Shown here in pieces: positions 45,378 through 55,117 of a DNA stretch of 64,000 nucleotides. The DNA comes from Brachypodium distachyon (lineage: Eukaryota; Streptophyta; Magnoliopsida; Poales; Poaceae): contig NC_016131.3 of assembly GCF_000005505.3 (NCBI RefSeq), positions 14,343,501-14,407,500 on the forward strand, in the 5' to 3' direction. A program made the position numbers and the translations under genes. Below the pieces are notes generated by a model. That model made no database searches, was not told where the DNA came from, and saw nothing but the letters and a program-made list of their open reading frames with translations. Each line of letters opens with the position of its first letter. The stretch's first letter is position 1.

Positions 45378-46321
45378 ATCTAAGTTGCTTTTTCAACGAA
45401 AGAAGATTTTGGAGATTGCAGTTGGTGTTGGTCACGTGTATGCTGATCCCTAGAGTTTTTGGTGTTTTTTCTGCTAATCTGCTGCTCTGTAGTGTCGTCT
45501 ACTAGTCTATGATGAGATGATCGATGCTTTGTTATTCTCACTACTATGAATCATTATTTTTTCGGATGTAAATTTTAGGTAAAGAGTTACTTTTAGATTC
45601 TGCTGGTGTAGCTTCTACGTGAGTTACTTTTAGATTCTTGTTGAATGTAGTTTTAATTTCCAGAGTTACTTTTATGATATTTTAGATGTAACTACGGTAG
45701 CATGACGTAACTTTCGGATGATTAGCTGTTTAGACAAAGTAATTTTCGGATGATTAGCTCTTTAGAAAAAGTAACTTTTGGATGATTACTCTTCAGACGA
45801 AGTAGCTTTGGGATGATTAGCTCTTTGGTAACTTTAATTAGTCGCTTGATTTTTCTCTGTAACTGGTGCTTGTAGTGGAGATTTGAAAGAACAGAGGAGG
45901 TGACCACGGTGGAGAAAAGTAGAACGGAAAAATGGGGTAGGTCTTTGGCTTGTAGGAAAAAATGACTTGCGTGATGGACTAGCTCTCCGTGACAGGAAAA
46001 GGCATCCACGGCCACATGCAACACGAATCAGATTTTCTTTTTTCTACTAATTGCAAAGGCGGCGGCGGCTCGTAGTCAATTCAGAAGGTGTGAAGACAAC
46101 ACGTACACTGGTGCAACCAAGTTTAGGACGCGGCCGCGCGGACGCGTCGGACTGTTTTTGGAGACATATTGCCCCGTCACCTTTTCCTCCCGCGGGCTGT
46201 CGGAGGAGCACTCGGTATGACTAGCGAGTGCGCGCGCACTCACTAGACGCCCCCAACCCATATATACCGCGTGACTCCGCCACGAAAAGAAATTCGAATT
46301 CGACCTCGTCCAACCGAATCC
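45378..46321. other. Spacer with 32-bp tandem repeat
   Basis: AT-rich non-coding sequence; contains a four-unit repeat at 45707-45835. No gene recognised. Confidence 0.6.
45707..45835. repeat. Imperfect 32-bp tandem repeat, four units
   Basis: Units start at 45707, 45739, 45771 and 45802, each near GTAACTTTTGGATGATTAGC followed by TCTTTAGACAAA. Looser GAGTTACTTTTAGATTCT repeats just upstream (45586-45680) share the core TTACTTTT. Confidence 0.8.
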
Positions 46322-46505
46322 ATGGTGGAGGAAGGGAAGGTGGGGGGCCTGACGGACGTCAAGGAGCTGCTCGGCTGCTGGGAGAAGCTCAGCTCGCCGG
46401 TGTTCGACGCGGTCGTTCAGCCGCTTCTACGGCGACCTCTGCGTGGACCTCCTCTCTGGCCTCGACGATGGCCACGTGTCGTCGTCTGATGATTCGGCCG
46501 TTTGA
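46322..46505 (+). pseudogene. Truncated, frameshifted duplicate of OFP 2
   Basis: Starts abruptly inside the OVATE domain (VEEGKVGGLTDVKELLGCWE). A one-base insertion (GTCGTTCAGCCGC versus GTCGTCGGCCGC at 42882) then shifts frame, after which the original frame FYGDLCVDLL can still be seen. The original stop (TTTGACTTGA, 46500-46509) and about 140 bp of 3' flank were copied too, so this arose by DNA-level duplication. The parent is about 3.5 kb upstream on the same strand. Confidence 0.92.
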
Positions 46506-46665
46506 CTTGATGACTGCGGGGTGATGATCCCATTCCTGTGGGGATTTCGGTTTATTTTTTCTTACTTTGGTGACAGGTGGACCCCCGACGTGGTATTTTT
46601 ACCGTTTGTTACGTTTTACCGTTTCTGCTTTTATACATGCAAGGTTTTTACGGCCTTTCTGAGCC

Positions 46666-49274
46666 ACAGGATCCACATCGGGTGGCTGGAAAAAAAGTGA
46701 CTGGAAATAAACCGACAGATAAATGTGCAATAGACAGGCCTAGGTAGAAATAACTCGTGTTTAAAAAATTAATCAAATCTACCCTTTTTCTTAAAAGGAC
46801 CACCGATCTATTAATAATAATGAGAAGTAGTTCAAAGAGTTCTAAAAGTAATAAAAATTACAAGTAGATCTTTGGACTACCGACGATAGCAATAAACACT
46901 AGAACGAGCCGAAGGCGGGCCACCGTCGTTGCCCTCCATCATCGTAGCCGGGCGGAGCTTGCCACAGTATTGCTTCTGGCAGTGCACGTGGGGTAGTCGT
47001 CGTGCTAAGGCTCCAAACGACCAGCACACCGGATCCGCAGCCATCATCAAAGATGAGAGTCGTTTTGAATAAACATATGGTCTTGCTCATACCCATTAAG
47101 GAATGGAGATTGGGTTGGTGTTTGGAAGAGGCCAGCAAGCAGAAAAAGGACTGATGTCTTGGGGGCCGCTAGCGCACGTACTCTTCTAACTTTTGTCGGT
47201 TGGTGTTCCATTATGTTATCTTAGACTATGCTGCCTTCTTCAATTCCATTCTTCGTCTCCCTAGTCGAAGTCTTCTTGCTGGCCCAACCCAACATGCATT
47301 TTAGAGTGCTGTGCCAGAGCGAGTACCATGGTCTATCTGAGTTCTTAGAAATGTGCATTCTTTCTTTCACAGGTTGTTGTGCTTTTGGAAGGTGTATGTG
47401 CACTTAGTGCTTGTTGCACCTGTGTTATATATGTGGCTTTAGTGATCTTAGGTTGTGTCTTTTTTTTTAGGGAAAGGTTGTGTCCGTGTTTTGGTTGTCT
47501 GACAGTATGAAGAAAACCTAGCATGATTGTGGCGACTGTGCCGACCACGTTCCGTTTTATGCAATTGTCTTCGTGCTTCAGTCTCGGCTACGCTGTGTTG
47601 CGGCCGTAGACAAATTGTTATGCTATTATGTGTGCACCATTATTCTGTGTGGTTTCATGCCACTGAATTGATGTGGGTATGGTTAGCTAAAGTATTGTTG
47701 AAAACATGCCGTTGTGTTGCAATGCTATAGTGTCGTCCTGTTACAGCAGCTTTCGTTCTGCGCACTTCCCTAACCACCAGTGGGCATTGGGGCTCTGACA
47801 TCACTGTTCATAGTGTTTTAGCCCTTTCTGATGACCATATGCAGTTATGTAGCTACATGGTCTGAACTGGCCTCACCCGTCCAAATACGTTGGTCATTAA
47901 TTACACGCCCTAGCCCCTAGTATATATCCATCCACAAGGAAATGCCATCCGAGATATACTAGAAGCTAAATTCGGAGCGCAAAAACAAGGAGCAACTGCT
48001 GTATGGTTGCCATCGTATACATCGTTGGCTAATCAGAGTTAGCACGGCCTCTCCGGTCATTTTGTATACATCGTTGGCATCTTAAGATTTCATAACTTTG
48101 CTAAGGCCAAAATCTCAAACTTTCAAGTGATTGGTGGCATTATTCGCTAGAAGAATATTTCTGAAGATCAACATGATAGGTTAGAACAGTAAATGAAACC
48201 GCTCATGTTAGCAAAAAAAAAAAATCCATCTGACCTTGTCTTCGACATAAAAAACAAGTAATCCATCAAATCCTGTCTTCGACATAAAAAATTATCTTAC
48301 ACATGAATGTATGGCATATGCTGTAAAGTCTCAGTTCCAAACCAAATAAAACAACACAAAAGTATTATGGTATTGTAATTATGGTGCCAGTGGCACTGCA
48401 GTTGGTAACCGGCGGTTGTCAACATGGAAATACTGATATACACTTAGATCAGATCCACTTGCAAAATGTCTTATCAAGAGCTGTCTCATCATCAACAATT
48501 ACACATGACGATTACCAGGACACCGGTGATGACGGACGCTTCGATTCCGTACCCGTACTGTACCCAATCGGTATGGAATACGTGATTAAAAAAACGATAA
48601 CTGAACAGAGTTGGGCAAAGTTGACACACACCCGGCGAAACTGGGGCACACTGTCTGTCGATGTGGACGCCATGAGTGTCACTACTCCGGAACCCGCCGA
48701 TACAGTCATCGCCAAACAATTGCCTTAAGACCTCTTTCGTTAATTTTAGTTTTTGCTTTTACTAATGACTTGTTATATGTTGTTGCAATTGTCAATTTCA
48801 AAACCAATATGAAATGATTCCCAGTTGAAAAATCGCTGAAAGAATATAAAAAGCAATCAAATGAATCGCCACACAAGTGTATTCGCCACCCAAGTCTATT
48901 CTAATAGGCAATTCAACAGCAGTCCATTGCAACTGTCGAACGTATGCATAACATGATACATAATTGTAATTCTAAAGCACAAAAATAAAATACTTCACCA
49001 TCCACTACCATAAGCAATCTCTGTCCTGCTTCAGCGATGGAAGGGGAAGGATGGTAACTCGTCTTCGGGTCGTTCTAGTGTTTCTTGATGTCATTAGGTG
49101 ATCCAAAGACCAATGTGTGTAATTGGTTAAATTAACGGATCGGTGGTCCTTTTCGCAAAAATAATTATATTTGATTAAATTTCTAAACACAAGTTATTTT
49201 TGCCTAGCGTGTGTATTGCATAGTTAACTGAAATAGATTGGTCACTTTTTTCCAGCCACCGATGCGGATCCTGT
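46666..49274. mobile_element. DNA transposon-like element with ~250-bp terminal inverted repeats
   Basis: Left arm 46666-46945 and right arm 49034-49274 are inverted repeats with clear but imperfect identity. Shared blocks include ACAGGATCC(A/G)CATCGG, TGGCTGGAAAAAA, AAAAGGACCACCGATC and AAACACTAGAACGA. The interior is about 2.1 kb, AT-rich, with one 115-codon frame. Long TIRs are typical of Mutator-like elements, but I found no transposase motif and no clean 9-bp target duplication, so class is tentative. Confidence 0.7.
48381..48728 (+). CDS. Unrecognised 115-codon ORF inside the long-TIR element
   Basis: ATG-initiated frame of 115 codons: MVPVALQLVTGGCQHGNTDI, DDYQDTGDDGRFDSVPVLYP, VIKKTITEQSWAKLTHTRRN. 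Composition is protein-like and acidic, unlike the surrounding AT-rich sequence, and it is not obviously repetitive. No domain is recognised. It may be a captured host exon or a chance frame. Confidence 0.3.
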   Translation: MVPVALQLVTGGCQHGNTDIHLDQIHLQNVLSRAVSSSTITHDDYQDTGDDGRFDSVPVLYPIGMEYVIKKTITEQSWAKLTHTRRNWGTLSVDVDAMSVTTPEPADTVIAKQLP

Positions 49275-49965
49275 TGTTTATAATTTGTCAAGCTCTGATG
49301 TAGCCTTCACAAACTAGACTACGTCACACGAGGTGAGAACCTCTAGGGTTTTCATATGTGGAAGGTATTTTATTTAGGATCTAATGGTTAAGCAGGGTTT
49401 GCAAATTTGGTTTTTAAAATGATGGATTTATATGTGAAATAATATAGATGTCATCTTTATTGTAAGAATGGATCATATATCAAAATTGATAATATTTATT
49501 TGACACAATATTTATTTTTGAAATAATATAAAAACGTGTATTTACCGTAACAAATTGCTCAAAATATTTGCATATATCTAAATGGTGTATTTTTTTTTTT
49601 GTAAAATGGTGGATTTAGATGTGAGACAATATAAATATTGTGTCATGATCCATACATATATCATTAATATATAATTTTTATTTTTTCTACGAAGACACTG
49701 CTCTAGTGTTTTCCATTGTAAATATCATCCCTCTTCAAGCTCTAAGTTTTCTAGAATATTTGTATCTTTATCTTTGTCATGATGGATTTGATTCTAGGAG
49801 CTTACGCGACAAGTATTTTATCTTTCATACAACCTCTAAGCTTCTAGAATATTCCAATCTTCTCGTGACAAACATTCACTAGAAGGCTACTTGCAGATAT
49901 GTTGCTCCTCCAATTATCAAAAGTATTTTAGAATCTTCTCAAGTATGCATTGCTAAATTCTCAAC
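49275..49965. other. AT-rich spacer
   Basis: No gene recognised. Very AT-rich with several short direct repeats (AATATTTATTT-type) near 49440-49660. Confidence 0.5.
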
Positions 49966-50319
49966 ATGCCTCCTGCTGCACCACCGGCAATTCACGCCAT
50001 TAATCAGGCCCCTCCTCCTCCTCTAGCACCCAGGATTCAGACCTCGGCCCCTCCTCCTCCTCTAGCACCAGGGATTCAGACCCTGACTCCTTCTGCATCA
50101 CCTGCCACTCCTCCTCCTCTATCAACAGGGATATTTCAGATCCCGCCTCCTCCTGCACCACCGGCCCTTCCTCGTCCTCAACCACCCGAGATTCAGATCT
50201 CGCCTCCTCCTGCGCACCACCGGCGATTCACGTCGTTAATCGGGCCTTTCCGCCTTACCACCACCTACTCCTCCTGCTACGGGAGACGCGATTCGGCCGC
50301 CGAACAATTTATGTGTTAG
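49966..50319 (+). CDS. Hypothetical proline-rich ORF with internal repeats
   Basis: 117 codons from an ATG. The first 80 residues are built from imperfect repeats of about 12-14 residues, PPPPLAP.IQT (APPPPLAPRIQT, APPPPLAPGIQT, TPPPLSTGIFQI). The tail is non-repetitive. It resembles a proline-rich/extensin-like low-complexity segment, but there is no signal peptide and no SPPPP motif. It may be a fragment of a larger gene. DNA-level repeats of CCTCCTCCTCCTCTAGCACC suggest slippage. Confidence 0.35.
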   Translation: MPPAAPPAIHAINQAPPPPLAPRIQTSAPPPPLAPGIQTLTPSASPATPPPLSTGIFQIPPPPAPPALPRPQPPEIQISPPPAHHRRFTSLIGPFRLTTTYSSCYGRRDSAAEQFMC

Positions 50320-50938
50320 TCTCTACTATGTTCTCTACTTTGTTTTATCTGTTGATTTCAATTCTCAGTGGCTTAGAAAAAAATTTAGGTCTTGTTTGGC
50401 ACTAGAGTTTTTCTAGTGTTTGCAGAGTTATTCACTCTAAATCCAAAAACACTAGAAGCCTCGAATGAGCCATTTGTACATTAGACTTGGATTTTCCCTA
50501 GATTGCCCTATAAGACACCTCAATTTCGTAATCCTCTAAGCATTTTTCATTTTTTGAATGTTGCTGATTAGTATTGTTTATACTAATAACGTTGTTTCAG
50601 TTTGCATATGTTTCCTTTTGTCATGATAACTCTTTTTTTTTTTACGAAACAGCCGCAGCGACCTATTTATCGCATCAACCCCCGGAGAAAATACACAATG
50701 AAACGGGCTCTGTTGACACGCCTTGTATCTCTTGTATCTTGTTTTCACGGCTTGATTTTATTCCACAGGATCATATAATCTCTGATCTCCTCTCTGTTTG
50801 CTAATTAAGGTGCATCAAAATGTGATGAGTATCGTCTCTGTTTACAACAAGATGATGATGCGCTGCGCACGCGCTCTTAACAGCAGGCAGCTGGCATGCA
50901 AACAGCACTTTTTGATGAGAAAGAGAAACGGAGCTCAG
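50320..50938. other. Spacer
   Basis: No gene recognised. Near 50850-50890 it contains, inverted, a relic of the F-box 3'-flank motif (TGCCTGCTGTTAAGAGCG). Confidence 0.5.
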
Positions 50939-51060
50939 TCGTAACCGTAGGCTGGACGCTCGTTGGAATCTACCACGGCGTTGGGTACCTTGCGCACCTG
51001 GAAGCCGGCCGTGTCCGTGAGGTTCCTCCGCCGGAAGGGGCCTCCAGCCAACACGAACGC
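50939..51060 (-). pseudogene. F-box gene 3'-end relic (minus strand)
   Basis: In one minus-strand frame this reads RRRNLTDTAGFQVRKVPNAV then VDSNERPAYGYD and a stop, matching the C-terminal DTAGFRVYQL...NPVVDS tail of the F-box genes at 9635, 12560 and 32749. Nothing upstream of that tail is recognisable. It lies directly behind the small membrane protein paralogue on the same strand. Confidence 0.8.
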
Positions 51061-51245
51061 CGGCTGTGAAGCCATAAGGAAGAAGCAATATTGTTACTAC
51101 TATTCAAAACAAGAGTTACGGTTTCTACTCGTCAGTTATCGCTTGGAGGTTGGAAGCATATCGCGTCTGGCCAAAATCCCAGTGCAAGCAAAACAAAGAA
51201 GGCAGCTAGCAAAGCTCCTGGTGGTAACATCAGCAGGGCTCGGAT

Positions 51246-51964
51246 TCAGGATGGCAACGGGACGGGTCTAGACGGGTCGACCAAATCCATATCCATATCG
51301 ATCGCCAGACCAACTATTCATCCAAGAAAATATCCGTGGATGCAAAACAATATCCACATCCATATCCACCGGGTATCTGGGTATCCATGGATTATCCATA
51401 TCTATGAAATATACTCCCTTCGTTCAATATTAAGTGACTCAAATTTGTGGCAGACTCAAGATAAATTTTAAGGTGTGGCGGAGTTTACACGGCAAAAAAT
51501 CATATCATAGCTATGCGAAAGCTCATTGGATTACTAGATATACAATTATATTACTTTGTGTTCAACAAAGATAATAATAAATACCTCAATAGATGACACC
51601 TACGTGGATGACCGATCACCGATTTATAATCTATATTAACCAAAAGACCATATAAACTTACGAAATACTCCCTCCGTCCCGAAATAAGTGACGTGGATTT
51701 GTATAGATTTATACAAATCCACATCACTTATTTTGGGACGGAGGGAGTACTTTATTGCAGTAACGGAAGATACATCTATTGAGTAGTGGATCCAATTTAT
51801 TTATTTTAATAAATACCGGGTATCCATGGATCAAATATAATATCCGTGCCCGCTCCACGAGTTGGCGGGTATCCATTCGTGGATATCCATGGATCAAAAA
51901 CCCGATCCATATCCGCGATCCATGGGTTGGATATTCACATTTTGACTATCCATTGCCATCTTGA
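51246..51964. mobile_element. Non-autonomous hAT-like element
   Basis: 719 bp with terminal inverted repeats TCAGGATGGCAACGG (left) and TCAAGATGGCAATGG (right, inverted). The 8-bp flanks are GCTCGGAT (51238-51245) and GCTTGGAT (51965-51972), an 8-bp target duplication with one mismatch, as expected for hAT. Subterminal regions on both sides are filled with TATCCATGGAT/ATCCATATCC-type repeats. No transposase. A Stowaway MITE (51668-51747) and a decayed half-MITE (from 51414) are nested inside. Confidence 0.88.
51668..51747. mobile_element. 80-bp Stowaway MITE, near-perfect palindrome
   Basis: CTCCCTCCGTCCCGAAATAA at the left pairs with the inverse of TTATTTTGGGACGGAGGGAG at the right, flanked by TA on both sides. 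The whole sequence folds into one hairpin with only a few mismatches. Confidence 0.92.
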
Positions 51965-52335
51965 GCTTGGATCCATGCCGCCGTCTTCAATTCCACGACG
52001 GATCCGATAGCGGTGTAGGAAATAAGAACAAGGAACATAATGTATAAAATCTGCCAAAAAGAAGGAAACCGATTAATTATATACATACATGCTTGGCCAA
52101 GTAAAGTAAAGTTGTTAATTGATGAAGGACGTGTTGCTCGCTCGATCACCTTCATCAAGGTCTGATAACCGTAATATAAGCGCTCCTGTAATGGATTCAT
52201 CTCGTTATTACCAACGGAGCCATGATCCATGTCAGGGATGCACACAACCACTCGGTGATCTCTGCCAACTCAACCTCGTCGTCGGCGCGGCAATGTGGCG
52301 GTGGCGCCAACGGATCTGCAGCCATGGCTGAAGAC

Positions 52336-52529
52336 GTCCGATTTGTAGATGATCAACTTGAATCAAGGGAGAAAACCAACTCGATTTGGCGTGTATGCAA
52401 AACGGGCGTCCGTTTGGCTACATATACTAGCGTCTGAAACTTGGCATGGAAAGTTCTTTTTAGGGAAATAGAAGCTACGTACTCCATCGAGGAAGCCTCC
52501 TACTCCTACCACGCCCCTGCCGAAGAAGA
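52336..52529. other. 5' flank of the split membrane protein paralogue
   Basis: Contains TTGAATCAAGGGAGAAAACC, also present upstream of the gene at 43430-43978. This shows the duplication covered the promoter region. Confidence 0.6.
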
Positions 52530-52740
52530 TTCCAGCTCTGAGGCCCTTCGGCTTATCCATGGACCGGTTCAACAGGCTCGCCACCATGCGGGATTTCTCC
52601 GTGGTCTCGGAGCTCGCCGCCTTCGGCAGCTGCTTGCGGAAGGTGACGCTGATCGAAGTTCCAGTCCAAGATAGGAGCACAACTGCTTCCCTGTCAAGCT
52701 CGCCAAGTTCATCGTGAAGCTTTCGGGTGTACAAGTGGGG
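52530..52740 (+). pseudogene. F-box gene internal relic (plus strand)
   Basis: Reads PFGLSMDRFNRLATM, then VVSELAAFGSCLRKVTLIE, which matches GPFGVSMDRFQRLASM...SELPAAM...SLRKVTL of F-box 1. The CFQVQLA-type and FRVYQ-type segments follow in other frames (CTTTCGGGTGTACAAGTG near 52720). No start or F-box. At least the third F-box relic in the window. Confidence 0.82.
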
Positions 52741-54249
52741 AGACGTGCTGGTTACCTAGGTGAGTTATCTCAATATGAATTAAAAACAGCATCCAGTATT
52801 ATGGTGCCGAAAAATATTTTGGTTGCAAATTATATAAACTTAGTGTGTAGTTAATCTTTACTACTACTTAATTTGCAGTTTGGTACGTTGGTAGGTTGGT
52901 CCGTCCGACCAACGTCCCTCCCCTCCACGCGCACTGGAGCAAATCACGCGCTGGAGCAAACTACTACTTAATCGTGTAGAGTTAAGGAAACCAAGAGATT
53001 GAAAACTTCCATCTTTACAACCAATCAATGGAAACATCAATCAATCACGTCATTCTCTCGCGATTACACCCAATCCCCAGAAAACCTCCATCTTTACAAC
53101 CAATCTCCACTGCCGCGATTACACCCCATCCCCAGAAAAGCTCAAACCTGCCTTCTTCCTCGCGGGAAGCCATCGCCAGGGCTGCTAATTGCCAGAAAAA
53201 ACATCGTACACCAAGTTACCAGAGCTGCCGCTTTTACTTCCAGACCGTTGATTATCTCCAGAGCTGCCACGTACACCAAAAAACGTCACCAGAGCTGCTG
53301 CGATTACCTCCAGAGAGTTTGGTGTACTGCCTTCTTTCTCAAGACCCCGAGCAGTGCCGCTCGCCCTTGTTCCCTCCAGGCGTCGACGACCTGGCCACAT
53401 CAATCAACTGACGGTCAGTGCATTCCCATTGTACGGATAAAACATATTAGACCTAACACTGCTCTGTTTGTATGACAAAGGCGGAATTATCTCATTGCTC
53501 TGGACAGAAAACTGCAATTCAGTTTTTATCTATCAGCACATCAATGAGCTTAACACTTCATCGTCTCACTCTTTTTGTTCCCCCATGCTGGGTTATAGGT
53601 ATTTAAAGCACTGGGACAAGGTTCGGTACACCATGTCTAATCAACCACGAAGGCGTCCTACTAAATCGCAGTCGGAAAACGAAAATTCAGGTTTCAAAGC
53701 TATACAAATTTTTATTTCTCATTTAAATGGGTTACTGTTTGTATGACAAAGGCAGAATTATCATTTTGCTCTTAACAGAAAACTGCAAGTCAGTTTTTAT
53801 CTATCAGCACATCAATGAAACTGTGAAAGCTATGAGACAATGGCAAAATTATCTTACTGCTCTTAACATGGACATGCCTGTCACCTAATGTTTGGTTTTC
53901 ATGATAGTCTTCCTTCTGTTGACATTATCCAATTTTTTACATGACGATGTAATTTCAGACAGCAGTATGCGGGTACATGTTGGATATGATCATGACCGTG
54001 CTGCTCTGCAAGATATTACTAACGGATGTGCTCAGTCCATTAATTCGGCTCAAGGTACTTTCTGATTCCATTGCTATGCAATGGTTTATGTCACCACAAA
54101 AGAAGCAGTACACAGGACTTGTCATCTCACACTGGATATACTTGTTTTGTGAATTGACAGCTCAGCATCCCACCCAAAGTACTCTCACATTTCAGGGTGC
54201 AACACCGCGTGTAGAAATTCCAAACGGTAACCATAGATGGAATATAATG
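52741..54249. other. Spacer with direct repeats; possible short exons
   Basis: No gene can be called. Short duplications occur at 53000-53130 (TCCATCTTTACAACCAATC; GCGATTACACCC) and an ~85-bp direct repeat at 53466/53738. Two exon-like stretches with splice consensus (53631-53691 ending TTCAG|GTTTC, and about 53960-54055 ending CTCAAG|GTACTT) could belong to an unrecognised spliced gene on the plus strand. Confidence 0.4.
53466..53822. repeat. ~85-bp direct repeat, copies 272 bp apart
   Basis: Copies at 53466-53550 and 53738-53822 share TTGTATGACAAAGGC.GAATT and TCAGTTTTTATCTATCAGCA with a handful of differences. A further shorter echo (GACAATGGCAAAATTATC) is at 53835. Confidence 0.85.
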
Positions 54250-54259
54250 TACAAATGGA

Positions 54260-55117
54260 AGAGATGGACAGATCTATAAAACACTTACGAGCAGGTAGAA
54301 TATGCCGAGAAAAAAAGCAAACAAAGCAGCATCCGTGACCTCTGGGCAAAGATCCCCCACAGAGATGTTAAAATGACCTGCAAGAATAAACAGCCATCAG
54401 CAGAGCTTGATTTCAACAATCTTGCATTCATATGCACAAGCACACTGGAACAATGGCATTCATATGCACAAGGCTAGACACGCATTGGACCGATACTTTG
54501 AAAGACTTCGTGGAGTAGTGAATCCGTAACTTGCAGATGGATGTTGCCAACATACCTATTCAGAATATCAACGAAAGAATGTGCAGCTTTTGTTACAACA
54601 AACAGAAGAAAATTTGATCCAAATCATCAAGAGATCCGAAGAAAAAGTTCAGTTTGAGTTTGCTATTTGAGCCCATGTTTACAGACAAGTATTTATTTAC
54701 ATAAATTAACAATTCTCCCAGTAAAGCAGTAATTAGGCCACAAGGTTACCAAAAGCAATAAGTAACAAGACTTGCACGCTGCGGCATGTGCTTGAATCAA
54801 ACCCAAATGGCGGTTTTCGCTAACAATGGGCTCTATCTGCAAAAATACAAGTGTCACGACATAGATACAGCTCTAAGATCTTTAAAAGGAAATAGGAGGC
54901 AAAAAAGGCATTAAAAATGTAAATCACATATCAGAACCAAAAATTGCATGAAACCATATGAATGCCATAAGGTGTGAAAGAACAATACCACGATGGCCAT
55001 AACACTTAATATCTCCTGCTCCTCGACCATGACCGCCGTCATGGCGTCTCGTTCCACCAGCTGCCATGTGGCATGCTCCAGGGCGAGACCAACAGGCGCT
55101 GACGAGTCAATCAACAC
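54260..55117 (-). CDS. Possible multi-exon gene, unrecognised (tentative)
   Basis: Three minus-strand stretches have exon character. 55117 to about 54989 reads ALEHATWQLVERDAMTAVMV then EEQEILSVMAIV, before GTATTG. About 54838-54735, after TTTTTGCAG, reads IEPIVSENRHLGLIQAHAAA then CKSCYLLLL, before GTAACC. About 54385-54290, after TATTCTTGCAG, reads HFNISVGDLCPEVTDAALFA then FFLGIFYLLVSVL and a stop. The last exon encodes a membrane-type helix. Phases were not all consistent, the true start is not identified, and no family is recognised. Confidence 0.25.

Larger units (their letters stand above)
51132..52230 (-). pseudogene. Paralogue of the small membrane protein gene, split by a hAT-like element
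   Basis: Exon 1 ends at 52150 (TTGATGAAG|GTGATC). Exon 2 begins at 52050 after TTTTTGGCAG (ILYIMFLVLISYTAIGSVVE). It is cut at 51965 by the hAT-like insertion and resumes at 51237 (LLMLPPGALLAAFFVLLALG), ending with TGA at 51134-51132. Removing the insertion and one target copy leaves the frame open. It aligns with the gene at 43430-43978 in intron position, phase and the two hydrophobic segments. The 5' part is also damaged: the ATG homologous to the intact copy (52325) is out of frame, with a stop at about 52272. The in-frame ATG at 52230 gives only a shortened N-terminus. Two lesions make loss of function likely. Confidence 0.65.

Noticed and set aside
48015..48300. Short repeats (ATACATCGTTGGC; CTGTCTTCGACATAAAAAA) considered as a CRISPR-like or satellite array
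   Set aside because: Only two copies each, with irregular spacing; ordinary small duplications in a plant intergenic region.
51668..51747. Perfect hairpin considered as a microRNA precursor
   Set aside because: Termini and TA flanks show a Stowaway MITE; MITE hairpins can yield small RNAs, but there is no evidence for a dedicated miRNA.
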